A stretch of DNA of 64,000 nucleotides from Strongylocentrotus purpuratus (lineage: Eukaryota > Echinodermata > Echinoidea > Camarodonta > Strongylocentrotidae): contig NW_022145612.1 in NCBI RefSeq assembly GCF_000002235.5, positions 22,183,147-22,247,146 of the forward strand. The letters run 5' to 3'. The notes beneath the pieces are model-generated. The model worked only from the letters and a program-made list of their open reading frames with translations. It did no database searches and had not been told where the DNA came from. Below are positions 25,101 to 37,800 of the stretch, one piece after another. Position numbers and translations under genes: made by a program. Within the stretch, counting starts at the first letter, position 1. Each line of letters begins with the position of its first letter.

Positions 25101-28100
25101 ATTTGACTTACCTCAGCAAATATGGCTTTTTTTTGTGTGTGATATTGATATCGATATCAATAGTTCCTGGATAACTGAGCAATACGAAAACAATATTGGT
25201 CAGTCATCCGGGTACTGCGCTAATGATATTGAATACATGTACACTGATTTATTGTACCACATGGAAGCCTTATATAGAATATAATACTCAATACCGTAAC
25301 ATAATCCCGTTCTGAGAAATCTGCCTTCAAAGAGAAATGTTTCCTCTCTGTTAGATCCTTAAAATCAGCCCATTCCTGATAAAAGCCAGAAAAGCATTAA
25401 CTCCATGTAAAATAATAATAAGTTATTAAACACCTTTCTTGCTTTCAGCAGACTGTAGGAGACTTGGAGCATTTAATCATAATAATTTCAATCTCTCTCT
25501 ACTAACTACATTGTAGCTTAGACGGTACTGCTGAGAGCCTGGAACAATTATCAATTTGCAAAACTGTATTGTTCAGTCAATCAGTCATAAACCACACTTA
25601 CAGTCAACAACTAAATTATTTTTTTAGTGTGTCTTTGGTAACTCGAGAATAAAAGGTGGACTGGTTTAATAATGGTCTTTGTTGAGTACTTTTCGATGGA
25701 AGATTTAATGTGTCACATTCTAAAGTTCAAGCATAATTTAGGACTAATCAATTTTTAACAAACTTGTAAAATGACACAACTTGGTAAGGGTATGATTGAT
25801 AATTCAGTTGTCAACTGTATATGCTACAGGCCTTGTTTTCTTTTATAGTATCGTACATACTATAGACAGACAGGAAGTGGGCTACTGTAGTGTACCTTAT
25901 CATTGCTCTGACCTGTACGTGTAGGCTACATGTATTACAAAGTTATGAATCGTGTGACAAGGAAAGGAAGAGTTGAACAAGGATCAGGAAATATTCAAGG
26001 CTAATCCTCCATTCAGTTCAGTTCAGTTCAGTTTATGATCCAAATTAGGACCCCGAAAAACCAAGCTTGTGAGTGGGGCCCCTGCGCAGGATGGACCTCT
26101 CGATTTAGACTGCAATATCATCAGGAATTAGTTATATTACTAGGTGAAATTCATATACTATTCAAATTGTAACTAATAGTGGCAGTAAATACAGCAAATA
26201 CTCCTACATATATACACAATGTAGTAAGCAACATCTGTACAAGCTATAAGAAATTAGAATTCTCTCTGAATACATGAAACATTACTTTTCTTTCAGAAGA
26301 AAATTATGAACTTTTATGCATGTTTCAGAGTATATACATGTATCTGCACAGTTCAACCAAAGAAGAGAAAGTTAAGAAATGCTGAATCACAATTCATTTT
26401 TTTCTTCATTTGTGACTGTTTCACTCCAAAATAGACTGTGAGGCACAATGCGCACCTGAGGACGCCAAAGCTTGGGACCCTGTCAGGAACGAGTCGACGT
26501 ACGACAGGGATCCGGCAAGCATCAACCAACCAGACGGAAGACCATTGGGTTATCAGTTAGATACCCTTGATTACATTAATGATGCTAATGCAAGATCACC
26601 CTGCGTGACAGTCACTGGATGTATCAACTATGTGGACATTATGGTAAGGAGATCCAAGGCTCGTGTGGATTCTGCATTTAAAACAGTCCACTGTGATTTC
26701 ATGATCTAGGTGGAGCCAGAAGGGTGTTAAAGGTATAGATCAGTTTTCGAAACGCCCCCCTCTCAAAAAATGAAATGGAAGCTCTTGTTACCAATCATGT
26801 AAAAGAATATGTTTTGATTAGTACGTGATGATACAAATTTTACCGGGAAACCGCCAACTAATTAATATATTTGGTAAATTCCGGCCTGGACAGATATCGC
26901 GTAGTCCCATAAACATCTTTCTGTGAACAGTGCTTGTAACTTTACCAAGACTGGGCCAAATTACTTATCATCTCGATGATTCCAGAACCTCGCAGTATAC
27001 ACACCAATACTTATATGCTAGATGATCAACCTTTTCTGATCGATTCCACAATGTTTCTTTCACAATGCAAGCGCATGACCAGAACTGGTCTATACCTTTA
27101 ACTCTCTGTAAAATAAAAGAGTTAACACCCTTCTGGCTTTAAACAGATGATATAGAGGTCTTTACATGGTATTTGTATAAACTGTATTTCAAGTGGAATA
27201 AACTTCAAGCAAAACCAAACTAAAGTGGGTGTCTTGAGAAAAGAAGGCCCTATATAGTCCAGACCTTTGGACCATCACAAACACAATAAACAAGATTTCT
27301 GATTTTCTGGGTATTTGTTTACAGCTACATGTGAATGCATGTACCATGGAAGATATGATTCGTTTTCTATGAAGCAATGACAGTTTTCTGATTCAGATTT
27401 TGCTGTTATGTAGGCATAGTTTATTCCTCAGCAATACAACAGGGATACATGAAGTGGGTTAATGAATATTTTTCTGTATAAGTGTAAATTACTCTACCAA
27501 GAGTTGAAAGCTGTTCAACCTTCCTAGATGTTTCAGTGCTGCATTACAGACACCCAATTTTTGAAAAGAGCTATTAGTTCTAAATCACAATCAAAAACTC
27601 AAATCAGTTCCAACCCTTCAAGGTTCATTCTATTGGATTGCTAATTTGGTATTTGTGTCCATCTTTGTTTCCCCCCACTTTTTTTTTTTTTTTTACATCT
27701 ACAGGTCGAAACAGATCCATTGGCCAGAATTTGGTAAGTATTCCATCACAGAAAAATCAAGGCAATTATTTATGAATGTGAAGAAAACATAAGGGTCAAC
27801 ATTAATCATGATTTGTGAGGAGATCTAACTGCCATACATATTTTATCACCATCAAAGATTTTTAGTTTACCAGAAAATTGTTTTAGTCCCTGTAGAACAT
27901 AAGGTAGTTTTAATACTTTTATTTTTCTGGTACGGTATGATTTATATTTAAAAAATAGCTTTCCCAATCCCACCGCTGCCACCATCTTGGGAAAGATTTC
28001 TGGCACTCACAATAGTAACCGGGTATATAATTTTTGGATCACCATGTTTATAGTATTAATACAGTCAACAAGGGGGGAGACCACAAAACTGTGTTACATT

Positions 28101-30606
28101 GATTAAGCCACAAGAAGGCAGGATAGCATATGTCTCATAGAGCCCTTTTAAAGAAGAGTTAGAATCAAACCTTCATTTGAATGTCATTTTTGTTTCTACT
28201 ATCATTATGCTTTATGTTAATGAAAGTGCAATGGAAACCTGTTTAATCCAAATAGAGAGATTTAGGTATCATTTTGTTTTGATCTTATGAATCTTTCAAT
28301 GCAGAGTCTCTAATGATACCAAACATTTAATGAGCAATTTTGTAATAAAATAATTTGATCTTTCAGCATTGAAGACATTACCACAGATGCTGCCACCAGA
28401 GAACTTATTTGTCAAGAGGTAAGTCTGACCCGTAACACTCTAACAGCCTTGTGAGCATGCAAATTAAAGGAGAACTAACCTCAAAGAATAAATGTAGGTA
28501 TTCTGACAAACAAGAGAAATTCCTGCCTTTTGATGTACAATAAATCTTACAAATGTATACAAGAGATATAAACAAAGATTTCTTGGCATGATGCAAGGCC
28601 TTTTAGCATGACATGGGCGCAGCCATTTTCTTGAAAATCTGATGTACCAGGCAGAGTTGTACATGTATCATGCACCAAGCTTTAATTGGAAAAGACTTTT
28701 TGATCTAATAAAAAAAACTTTACTTTTCAATCAGGGAAAATCATAGCCGAGAAGTTAAAAATTACAGTTGGTGAAAAATATATAATTGGGTAACAATAGT
28801 TACAAATACTAAAATATAGCAGAATTTCTTATGCAAAACATTCACCCCAGAATAGCACCAACTTATTTATGCAATTTACGTTCTAGCAAGTGGAGTACAA
28901 AGGATAATAGCAGGTGAATGAAATGCTTTAACACCACAAACATCTGGGGAGGAAGCATCTATAAATTTGAATACATTTAGTTGATAAACGACTCTGCATA
29001 GTTTGTCATGTTCTCAAGAAAATGGCGATGCCCATGTCTTGCTGAGAAACTGTACTTTATTCTTGCTTTATGCCTTTCTCATTCACTTTGGTGGGTAATC
29101 TTGTAGATTGACGGGCAAGAATCCAATAAATCCCCGGAACAACTAAAGTTATTCTTTGGGTTAGTTAACTACTAGTGTCATGCACTTGGAAACCATAAGT
29201 AAATGCCATTGGCATGGATGTAGATTTAGGGTTTTGGATGAAGTGAAATATATGTCAAGTTAATATAACTTAATTCCTTCTTTTTGGTAACTTCTTGGTT
29301 GTAGAGAATCTCCAGCTGTGTTCCCTGTCCTAGTGAAGAGGTGACCTATCAATTCTCGTGCCAGGGGTCAAGCTGTGACCAGAGTGCTGTCAACTTCTGG
29401 TTTAGATTCGTCCTCAGTGATCCAGGTGAGACCCTCAGTTTATATTATTCATCAAACTTCATGTCGCAAGTAGAAGTGTCGTAGGCGTGTGGTTTAAGTG
29501 CTTGACTTGCAATTCAATGGTCGTGGTTCGATCCCCGACACAGCACTAATGTCCTTTGGCAAGGCATTAATCTTCATTTGCGACTCAATACCCAAGAAAG
29601 AAATGTAGGATGATGAAAGCATTTGTGATAGTAATTGCCTATGCCCTCACAGTAACCATATGGTAGGAATACGCTTCAGGGAGTGGAGATGGTGCACATT
29701 GTGCGCAAATGAATCTGATGACGGGGGTAATAATATGTCGTAAAGCGCTTAGAGACGATTTATTGTATTAAGAGCTATATAAATCCAAAGTTGTTATTAT
29801 GGTGTATGAGGTAAGCTGCTCTTTGTGTGTGATTTTTTTTTCTTCAGAAACTGTTGAAGGATTTCAAATTTGATTTTAAAAGTATGAAAATGAGCTGGCA
29901 GTGCATGAAAACTAGCATTGTACGTATTCTGGGTTGATTGTCATGAAAACAACAACTCATGGTAATGTTTATGTTTCTGTTTTTTTCATGCTGTTAAGAT
30001 GAAGTAAAGCTCTGCCAAAGAATAAAAGTAATTCATGACATCTGTATTGTCTAACAGATCAGAAAGATACACAATTATAAAAAATTGTAACATGCACATT
30101 ATATTAGAATTGTAGAATTTATGGTTTAATGCCTATTCTTTTTTTTTCTTCTTAAATCCATAATTTTATTTGAAATCTTAAAGTGGATATTCTGTTTGCA
30201 GACCCCAATGAAAGGGAAGAATTAAACATTGCCTTTAATGTTAGACAGCATGGAACCACTTGAAAACAGAGATTTGAATTTAAAATTAAGGACTTGAAAG
30301 ACATATGTAACATAATTAGTCTGTAATGGCATCACAATACAATTATTGTATTAGTATCTTGTCAAAAATCTTGAAACATGTTTAATTTCATCAAGTATTC
30401 TTTTCAACTTTTCAGCTGTACTAGATCCTGAACTTTGGTGCTTCAATCGCAATACCGACGAATATCCAAGCAGTCTATACAACAATGTACCTGTACCCGT
30501 GACTAGAGCTAAAACGATGCCCACTGGGAGGGGCACGTCGCTAGGGGCAACCTTTTCTCTAACTCTTTGTGCCTTTCTAACAGTGATCTTCATTGCCAGG
30601 CAATAA
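22177..30606 (+). CDS. Secreted cysteine-rich protein, possibly GPI-anchored, paralogue A (unrecognised family), six exons
   Basis: Exons are 22177-22240, 26435-26643, 27705-27733, 28367-28418, 29305-29425 and 30416-30606. All are GT-AG with intron phases 1,0,2,0,1, and they join to 221 aa plus TAA. Residues 1-21 are a signal peptide (FVLLFTILVLY core). The ectodomain (22-198) has 11 cysteines at 23, 27, 78, 84, 101, 116, 123, 126, 137, 142 and 167. Conserved blocks are YDR (44-46), GRPLGY (56-61), a W/Y-R-F-V block ending exon 5, and AVLDPELWC (159-167). Residues 200-219 are hydrophobic, ending ARQ, so it is either GPI-anchored or a single-pass membrane protein. Exons 3 and 4 are only 29 and 52 nt. 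Its paralogue on the minus strand (34868-42567) shares every splice position. I do not recognise the family; it is plausibly a cell-surface or secreted adhesion or recognition protein. An ATG at 22180 is an equally possible start. Confidence 0.82.
24597..25080. mobile_element. compound foldback element, two nested hairpins plus a 23-bp triplication
   Basis: First hairpin: 'ggctttgagtgtgatacag' (about 24629) faces 'ttgtatcacacaaaaaca' (about 24734), with inner arms 'gacaatattgaacgagtcg' and 'gactccaatattgtgtc'. Second hairpin: 'aatgaatgtttttcattcg' to 'ttgttgaaagat' (about 24925-24980) faces 'atctttcaactcatgaaaat' to 'ccattcatt' (about 25018-25067). Between them are three near-identical copies of 'gcatttttggttatattcg' (24838-24905). 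It lies in intron 1 of the paralogue A gene. I infer a foldback transposon remnant. Confidence 0.6.
26714..27139. mobile_element. MITE with perfect 17-bp terminal inverted repeats (paralogue A intron 2)
   Basis: AGCCAGAAGGGTGTTAA (26714-26730) is exactly mirrored at 27123-27139. A second, nested pair 'aaggtatagatcagtt' / 'aactggtctatacctt' lies just inside. The interior at 26890-27090 reappears in reverse orientation at about 60470-60670, so it is a dispersed family. No target duplication is obvious. Confidence 0.7.
29466..29805 (+). mobile_element. tRNA-derived SINE of a second family (paralogue A intron 5)
   Basis: The B box GGTTCGATCCC is at 29525-29535, with a degenerate A-box region upstream ('gtaggcgtgtggtttaagtg'). 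The body ends in 'taaagcgcttagagacgatt' and 'gagctatataaatccaaag', a tail motif common in marine invertebrate SINEs. The element at 37735-38013 carries a comparable tail in the opposite orientation. It is too long and diverged to be a tRNA gene. Confidence 0.7.
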
Positions 30607-32730
30607 GGACATAAGTAGTGTCCAAAGTATGTGACTGTACATGAAGAAATTCTTTTTCCTTCAATTATGTAAAGTACAGTTCAGTATATATTCGTACACA
30701 TCAGTAGTTTCAAAGTTATTTTATTTTATAAAGCTAATGTAACATTATAGAAATTACTGATTCAAAAGGTCAGTTATTATTTCATGCCGGTCATGCAGAA
30801 TCTTTTTTATATATTAAAAGAATAATGTTCTTCACTTTAACAATATTGTGTGATATTTTCTACCTATCTTTGTCTGAATAATTTATAAGTCTTTGAATTT
30901 CAGTGCCTTTCTTGAAGAAATATAATGCGATTGCTTATCAACCATGAAATGTATCAAGTTACAAGAGTTGTGGAACCGAAAATCGACATTCCATCTTCAT
31001 TAAGCAAGATTTTTAAAGTTGTGTAATATGCTCTCGGTAGCTTTTGATGTGTGTGATCTCATACCAATGCAGTTGTACATGAATTATTCTCATCATATTG
31101 ATTACATTTAATTATGGTTCTTCATTTTATACATGATTTATCTTTGATAGAACAAAAAGAAATTAATGTGGATGTGTGTACAATTATTAACTTTTACCAC
31201 CTCTGTCTTTCTAAAAATCAAACACTGCAATTTCACTGAGGATGCTAACAAAGTTTTGTTTCAATGATTGTGTGTGTACTGTACAGCTAATATGAGTACT
31301 TTAAATACTGTTACAAGACTATAAAAGTCAATGTTATATATAAACAGTAGTTGTGTATTAGCATATATAGAAAGTTTTTAATGGTTGGCTTTGTATTGTC
31401 ATGAAAATTAGTTAACTCTGAATAACCATTGACTTCTTTCATACCTTTCACTTAAATATCTCATAAGTATGATTTTTTTTAAATTTATGTCTTGATAGTA
31501 TGATACACCAGTAGATACACAATGCAATGTTAATCTTAGAATTATATATTTGTGTAATAATATTTCCTTTATATGATGAAAGCCTTTTAAGTATCATTTT
31601 GCTATATAAAGAATATTGATATGTTGTGGATATGGTTGGATATTGTAATTTTTGAGAGATTATAGCAAATCTTGGCATTAACAAGTGTGTAGGTATAGCA
31701 TGTTATGACAGGCAGAATAATTTTATCTGGTGTTTTTATTTAGCGTAAGAAACTAAATCATATACATGTGTACTTCTAGTTTTATGGTAGAGAACAGTAG
31801 AGATCAAAAAGCGTCACTCATTTGTTGACTTGGATGTTTACAGTGGGGGAACTTTTTTTTTCATTGAAATTGTCTTAACATGAAATCAAAATCCCATTGA
31901 CAGATTGACTTATTTTCAACCATGACAAAAGACATCTCAAATATTCAATATCAAGAACTAGATGCAAATTTAAAGTTGGTATGCAAATAAAACAAAATGT
32001 TGAGGAGAAGGGCATTTCCTATAGATTGAGAAAGGCTCTCTGAATGAAAAGGCTACAATGTTATAACAAATGTTTTTGTAGCATCAGCACATTCAGAATT
32101 TTGGCCTACCAAGACTTTCAAAATGTGAATTAACAATAGAAAACCTGATAGCAATGACATTTATGTGAAACATTTAAGAATCACTGATTTATTTCTATTG
32201 TAAACATTTGGAATGAACTAACGACAGCAGATAATTTTGTTGTTTTCATTGTAGAACTTGTCTTTTTAAAGGTTTGTGTAAAGAGATATATTTTGTATGG
32301 AAAAAAATTAAAGAAACATTTATAACATATATATTCCAATATACTTCCATCATTGTCTGCCGTTTGACTAGAGATTTCTTGTTCACGTCAAGGCCAAAGA
32401 TTGGGGCAGGGAATGTATTGGTTGAGAAAAATAAAATTGGGAAATAAAGAGAAAGTGATAGTTGGGAAGAGTGCGGGGAAAAAAGAGATGAGAAGAAATG
32501 AAGAATTTGAGTGTTTAGAAGACGCTGTATGGGAAGGAGCAGAGAAAGATGATGGTAATACATTACAGTGTACAGTGATGTCTTTAAATTAGTTATTTAC
32601 TTTAACCCCTGGTTCTGAGCCTTTTTATTGAATGATTTGTGTGATAGTGTTGGACAAACCTTGTAACTTTTGAATAGTCACTAAGCATCTGTAAAGCTTC
32701 TCTAAAGTGTTGGGAGCCCGAAACATTTGA
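30607..32730. other. 3' flank of paralogue A gene; no further gene seen
   Basis: AT-rich sequence follows the stop codon. AATAAA at 31986-31991 is one possible polyadenylation signal. I see no exon in either strand up to the foldback at 32735. Confidence 0.4.
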
Positions 32731-32734
32731 TGGC

Positions 32735-32960
32735 AGATTTCACTTCAATTATATTATGAAGTGAAAGAGGATGTCATTTAAAACTAAATTCTGCAAGGAT
32801 TTTCAGAATGATTGTGTTTGAAGACGAATATGGATGAAAAAATACAAAACCCAAGTTTGTATCCTTTCATCAATATTCGTCTTTAAACACATTTTTTTTA
32901 AATCCTTGCAGAGTTAAATGACATCCTCTTTCGCATTATTACACAATTCAAGTGAATTTT
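32735..32960. mobile_element. near-complete palindromic foldback MITE, arms ~105 nt
   Basis: The left arm runs from 'atttcacttcaatt' through 'agaggatgtcattta' and 'gaagacgaatatggatga' to 'aaatacaaac'. The right arm mirrors it from 'gtttgtatcctttcatc' through 'atattcgtcttt', 'taaatgacatcctctttc' and 'cacaattcaagtgaatttt'. The loop is only a few bases ('ccaa'). It sits in the intergenic space between the convergent paralogues. A transcript through it would fold into a long near-perfect hairpin. Confidence 0.75.
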
Positions 32961-32984
32961 GGCATCCAATTTTATAAGTGAATT

Positions 32985-33446
32985 CAGGCGCGTATGCAGG
33001 GGGGGGGGTGGTTTTGGGGGTTGAACCCCCCCCCCCCTTTGTGTTTTTTTTTGTTTGAATAAAAAATAAAAAATAAATAAATCCCAATGGCTGACCTAAA
33101 AAATATGTCCTCTTACCCCCCCCCCCCCCCCACACCCCCACACCCCCACGCTTACTCAGCGGCTGACTGAGTCGTTGCGATTTTTTTGGGACAAAAAAAA
33201 AAGAATTAAAAAAAGTGTCCTTCCTCTTACCCCCCCCCCCCCCCCCCCCCCCTCCGCTTATTCAGCGGCTGGCTGAGTCGTTGCGATTTTTTTTTTAGGA
33301 CAAAAAAAAAAGTGTCCTTCCTCTTACCCCCCCCCCCCCCTCCAGCTTATTCATTAGCTGGCTGAGTCGTTGCGAAATTTTCGGCCCGATTTAAAAATGT
33401 TAACCCCCCCCCCCCCCCTTGAAAAAGTTTTGGCGTACGCTACTGA
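32985..33446 (+). mobile_element. hAT-like MITE relative with expanded internal tandem repeat
   Basis: It starts CAGGCGCGTATGCAGGGG, like the hAT element at 37003. The interior has three copies of 'ttattcagcggctggctgag'-type units ('tgagtcgttgcga'), each with poly-C runs of 12-23 nt, then 'gaaattttcggcccgattta', which is mirrored in the element at 37003-37282. The right end ('ggcgtacgctactgag') is diverged and no 8-bp duplication is convincing. Confidence 0.5.
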
Positions 33447-33449
33447 GTG

Positions 33450-34867
33450 GGGGGCTTTAAAAGAAGTATGGTGCATATTTGACATCACCAAATTGGTCTG
33501 TTTCAGATGGGGTAGAGGGCTAAAGCAAATAAGTATTAACTTCAAAAGACAATACGGAATCAATAACTCTGAATAATTATGAAGGTTCTATTCTTGCAGA
33601 TTTATTCATGAATATGAACTACTCGTAAGAAAGATTTACAAATAGATGGAATTACTGCTAATATAATATGCATAAATTTGACAGTTTAAAATAGCTCAGA
33701 AAATGATATCATTCTCATCCGAATTTCCTTAAGCTGTATGTAAATTTAAAATTGTGCGTTTGCATTTCATAATCAGCTTGAATTGACTTCAAAATAAAGG
33801 TACTTTTGTATACATTTCTATATTTAACACATCCAACATGTGTATCTGTATAATAACCTTTGTAGAGGGCCTATTGATGTCAACAACTATATAGCAAAGC
33901 AAGTACATTGACCCAAGATCAAATGAATGTAGAATACCAAAATCCAACCAAAATATTGATCTTATATCAAAACAGCTTAATCAATCTTTTGATAATGAAA
34001 TAAAGTTCTTCACTTTACAGTTTGTTTGGAATCAAATCTAGATTGAGACGACACAGTTCTGGTTTATCTGTAGAAAATCTTCAACAATGATAAATGCATA
34101 AAAAGTAATTTTAACTAATGAAATGGTGACACAAAAGTTTAACTCGCGTTGTTTACTTGGACACTCCATTTTTTGTTCATAAAGTGCGATTGAAACAGTA
34201 TTATAGAGTGCTTGATTTGAAATCCTGAAACAGAAAGCTACTTTAAAAACTGCTTCTCTCATATTATCAAACCTTTATACATATATCTATATATATATAT
34301 ATTCTTTCGTTTGATGACCAAAGTGATAACAATAATCAGAAAGGAAAAAATAGGCAAATTAGTAACCAAAACCCAAAATCATATTGTCATAGGCTTGCTG
34401 CTAACCGTCCACTTAAAATTTAAAAAACACAAAAGCTTTATATGAGTAGTAAATGTATTATAGCAGCGTTGATTATTCATGATGTATATAATTTATATTA
34501 TTTAAATAATGTAAAACTAATTTGCGACTCCAAAACCTGAATAAAATTTGAAAAAAAAGATCAACTTTCATAATTCAATCTCGATCAAGGTATCTTAATA
34601 CTGTCTAAAAGCTCCCGCCCGTGTCTGACAAATAAATGTCGGGACCATTTGTTATACTGTGAAGGATTTTATCAGGCAACTATATTGCTTGATAATCAGA
34701 GTATTAAAAACAGGACATCGAAAAATACATTTCGTTTAAATTTATGAAATAAAATAAGGTTATAGGAACAGAGAAAATGAGGGAAAGAGAAACTGATAAC
34801 CGCTTCATGTAGACACTTTTAAAACCCAAATTGGATTATTTGATAAATAAAAGAGATCACCCCGGCA
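33450..34867. other. no gene seen; 3' flank of paralogue B gene
   Basis: AT-rich intergenic sequence with a (TA)n-like tract near 34286-34302. I see no exon in either orientation. It must contain the 3'UTR of the minus-strand gene that ends at 34868. Confidence 0.4.
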
Positions 34868-37800
34868 TCAATGAATGACGAAGAGGAGGCCGAACAGCGA
34901 GGCGATGACGACAGTGGTGGTCGAAGCAACGATGCCCATCGCACCTCCAAAGCCAGCATTTGGATCTTGAGGGCTGAGGTCGGTGTCGGGAGGGAGAACG
35001 TTGTTGAGACTGGTCGGGTATTCACCAGTATCGCGACCAGCACACCACAGTTCAGGATCGAGGACGGCTGCACCATTAAAAAAAAAAAAAAATAGCCTTA
35101 CACAGCAGGGGCAGATCCAGTTATCTTTATACAAATGGGGCACAATGGCTAAAAGTTTCTGATAAGCAGCCCAAAAAAAGTATTCAGTTTTCATTTTCAT
35201 TTTTTAAACTGTCCCATTTAATGTAAACATTAAATATATATATATATATTTTAGTATCTTGGTTTTTTAAATCAATAAAAACTTAATACTTCATGTTGAA
35301 TTTTGTTTTCTATGTTTTAATTACTCTCAAATCGTCCCTGATTATTAATATTTTTTTTATAATTTTAATTTTCATACTTGGGTCCATTTATTTTTACCTA
35401 TTATAGGTCAGTTATATGCAAACAGAGCCATGAGGAAGACCATGCAGAGCCCCATTTCACATAACTTGTCATCAGTGACAAATAACAGTTTTTGTTACAA
35501 GCTACTGAAATCCTTGCTTCTGATTACTTATCAGCAAACTTGTCACTGATTTTTGTCATTTGTCATTAAAAAAAGGCTTTGTGGAACGGGTCCCAGCTTG
35601 TATTTTATTTGATGCATCTTCTCCACTTTATGAAATGTTCATGTTTTCGACTATGTTAATTTGCTTTTTATATTTCATTTGTATATTTGTATGTTTTTAA
35701 TGTCTTTGATGCTGATCAGGCTACTCTTGTCTAAATATTCGTGAACAAATAAAAATTAAAAAAATAATAATTAAAAAAAACCTTTGAAAGAGGGTTATGA
35801 GACCAATTATGAAGGAGGCATATTTTTTGTATCCCATATTTAAATGTGGCATTGCCTTACAGAGTCTATACTTTAATCCGTATACAAACTGTTATTAATT
35901 TCTTGATTGTTATTAAAATGAATTCCACTTTCACTTTAATAATTCCCTATTATTCTACGATCAAATTTCTTTTGATAAAACACAATCCTTCTACAAAATG
36001 TTACTTCTAAAATATGAACAACTTTATTAAACAATGCTTATTGACCCAATATCGTCCATTGTCGAATAATGTGCTTTCATCATTATTACTGTTGATGACT
36101 ATATGCAAGCAGTGACTGCGGAACAATTTGTTTAGTGTTTGAGAGGGAACCTTCAAAGGCCAGGTTGAAAAGTCAGCATCCGTCATATAAGGAAAATACA
36201 TTTACCACTTCCATCCATAATATACTTTCTTTGATGATTCTGGATACCGTCCTTTAACTTTAACCCCATTTTTTGGCACCATCGATGGCTGTAGCATCAT
36301 TATTCTTATACATTCCTTGCCATTTTATGGACCGACAGCTTAAACATAAGATCATCATGGTTGTTGTTTTATTTCTTATGAAGTCTTATTTACCTGGGTC
36401 TTCGCTGATGACGAATCGATACCAGAGAGTGACTGAACTTTCATCACAGCTATCAGCATCGCAGTAAAATTCGAAAGCAACGGTATCGGCGATCGCTTGT
36501 CTGCAATCATAGATCAACTGTGAAAGAGGAGGGGAAATATTATTTCCACATAGTTTCATAAGTACAACTAAACAACTTTTGTTTTTAATTAAATGAAAGG
36601 TGAACATCCATCCTCTCTTTCTCATTAATATCAAGATATTCGGACATTTTGTTCCACCCTCTCGTCAGTGATCGTATTCTTTTATATTTATTTCGTAGTT
36701 CAAACACTGTTAATGTATGAATTTGGGCAGTCAAAGATGTTATTTAACATTTTGCTCACACATATACTGTTTGAAAATCCAATGGCTTCTATTGGTAAAT
36801 CAATAATGATCAATCAAAATCGATTTTAGCAACTTTCCACCAAAAAAATTTAAGTCTTCAACTCAATTCCAATTTATTAATGTTTCCAACAAAACATTAC
36901 AAATCAATTAAAAGCATTTCAAACAAAATAATGTAGAAATACGTGTTGGAAACGGAGGGGTCCATTAAAAAGCGATGCTTGTACAATTGTGAACACCTCA
37001 AGCAGGCGCGTACGCAGGATTTTTTCAGGGGGGGGGGGTTAACATTTATAAATCGGGCCGAAAATTTCGCAACGACTCAGCCAGCCGCGAAAAATTGACA
37101 TTTTGCTCCGTTGGGGGGGGGGGGGGGGGGGGGGGGTAAGGTCATCTTTTTGAGGTCAGCCATGGGAATATTTTCCCCAAAAAGGGGGGGTTTTAGGGAA
37201 ATTTAGGGGGGGGTTTACACACAAAAAATACCAAAGGGGGGGGGGTTAACCCCCAACCCCCCCCCCCCTGTGTACGCGCCTGACCTCAAGTTATACTTAG
37301 GAATAATGAGTAATTAAATCAACAAGTCCGTAACTACAAAAGGAACTACAAAATAGGGGGAAGTCGAGTACTCCTGTAAAGCAAGATGTCAAAATTCCAG
37401 AACCACATATCATTCCATTAGACCCGGACACGTATCCAAACTTTTCGATTTTTTATATTTAAAAAAAAGATATAATTTGCACTGTCCTCCATTCTCAATC
37501 AGTTAATCGTAGAAATAGAAATTGGTTACTTACCGTTGAACAAATTGGGTTTTGGTTTGATTGGTCCTTTACACTGAAAAATAAAGAACGGTATGAATTT
37601 AAGTCGTCGTCAGTGTATGGGCCTTTCGCAGCGTTAACTTTGGTAAAAGAAACCGAGTAACAATAATTATTTTCATATATTGATACACCTACTTAGAATA
37701 ATGTCAGTATGATTAGCGTGTAAGCAAAGACAACAATAATAATGATTATCTCGTTTTTATATAGCGCATTTCAGGACTGCATGCCCTCGATCTCAAAGCG

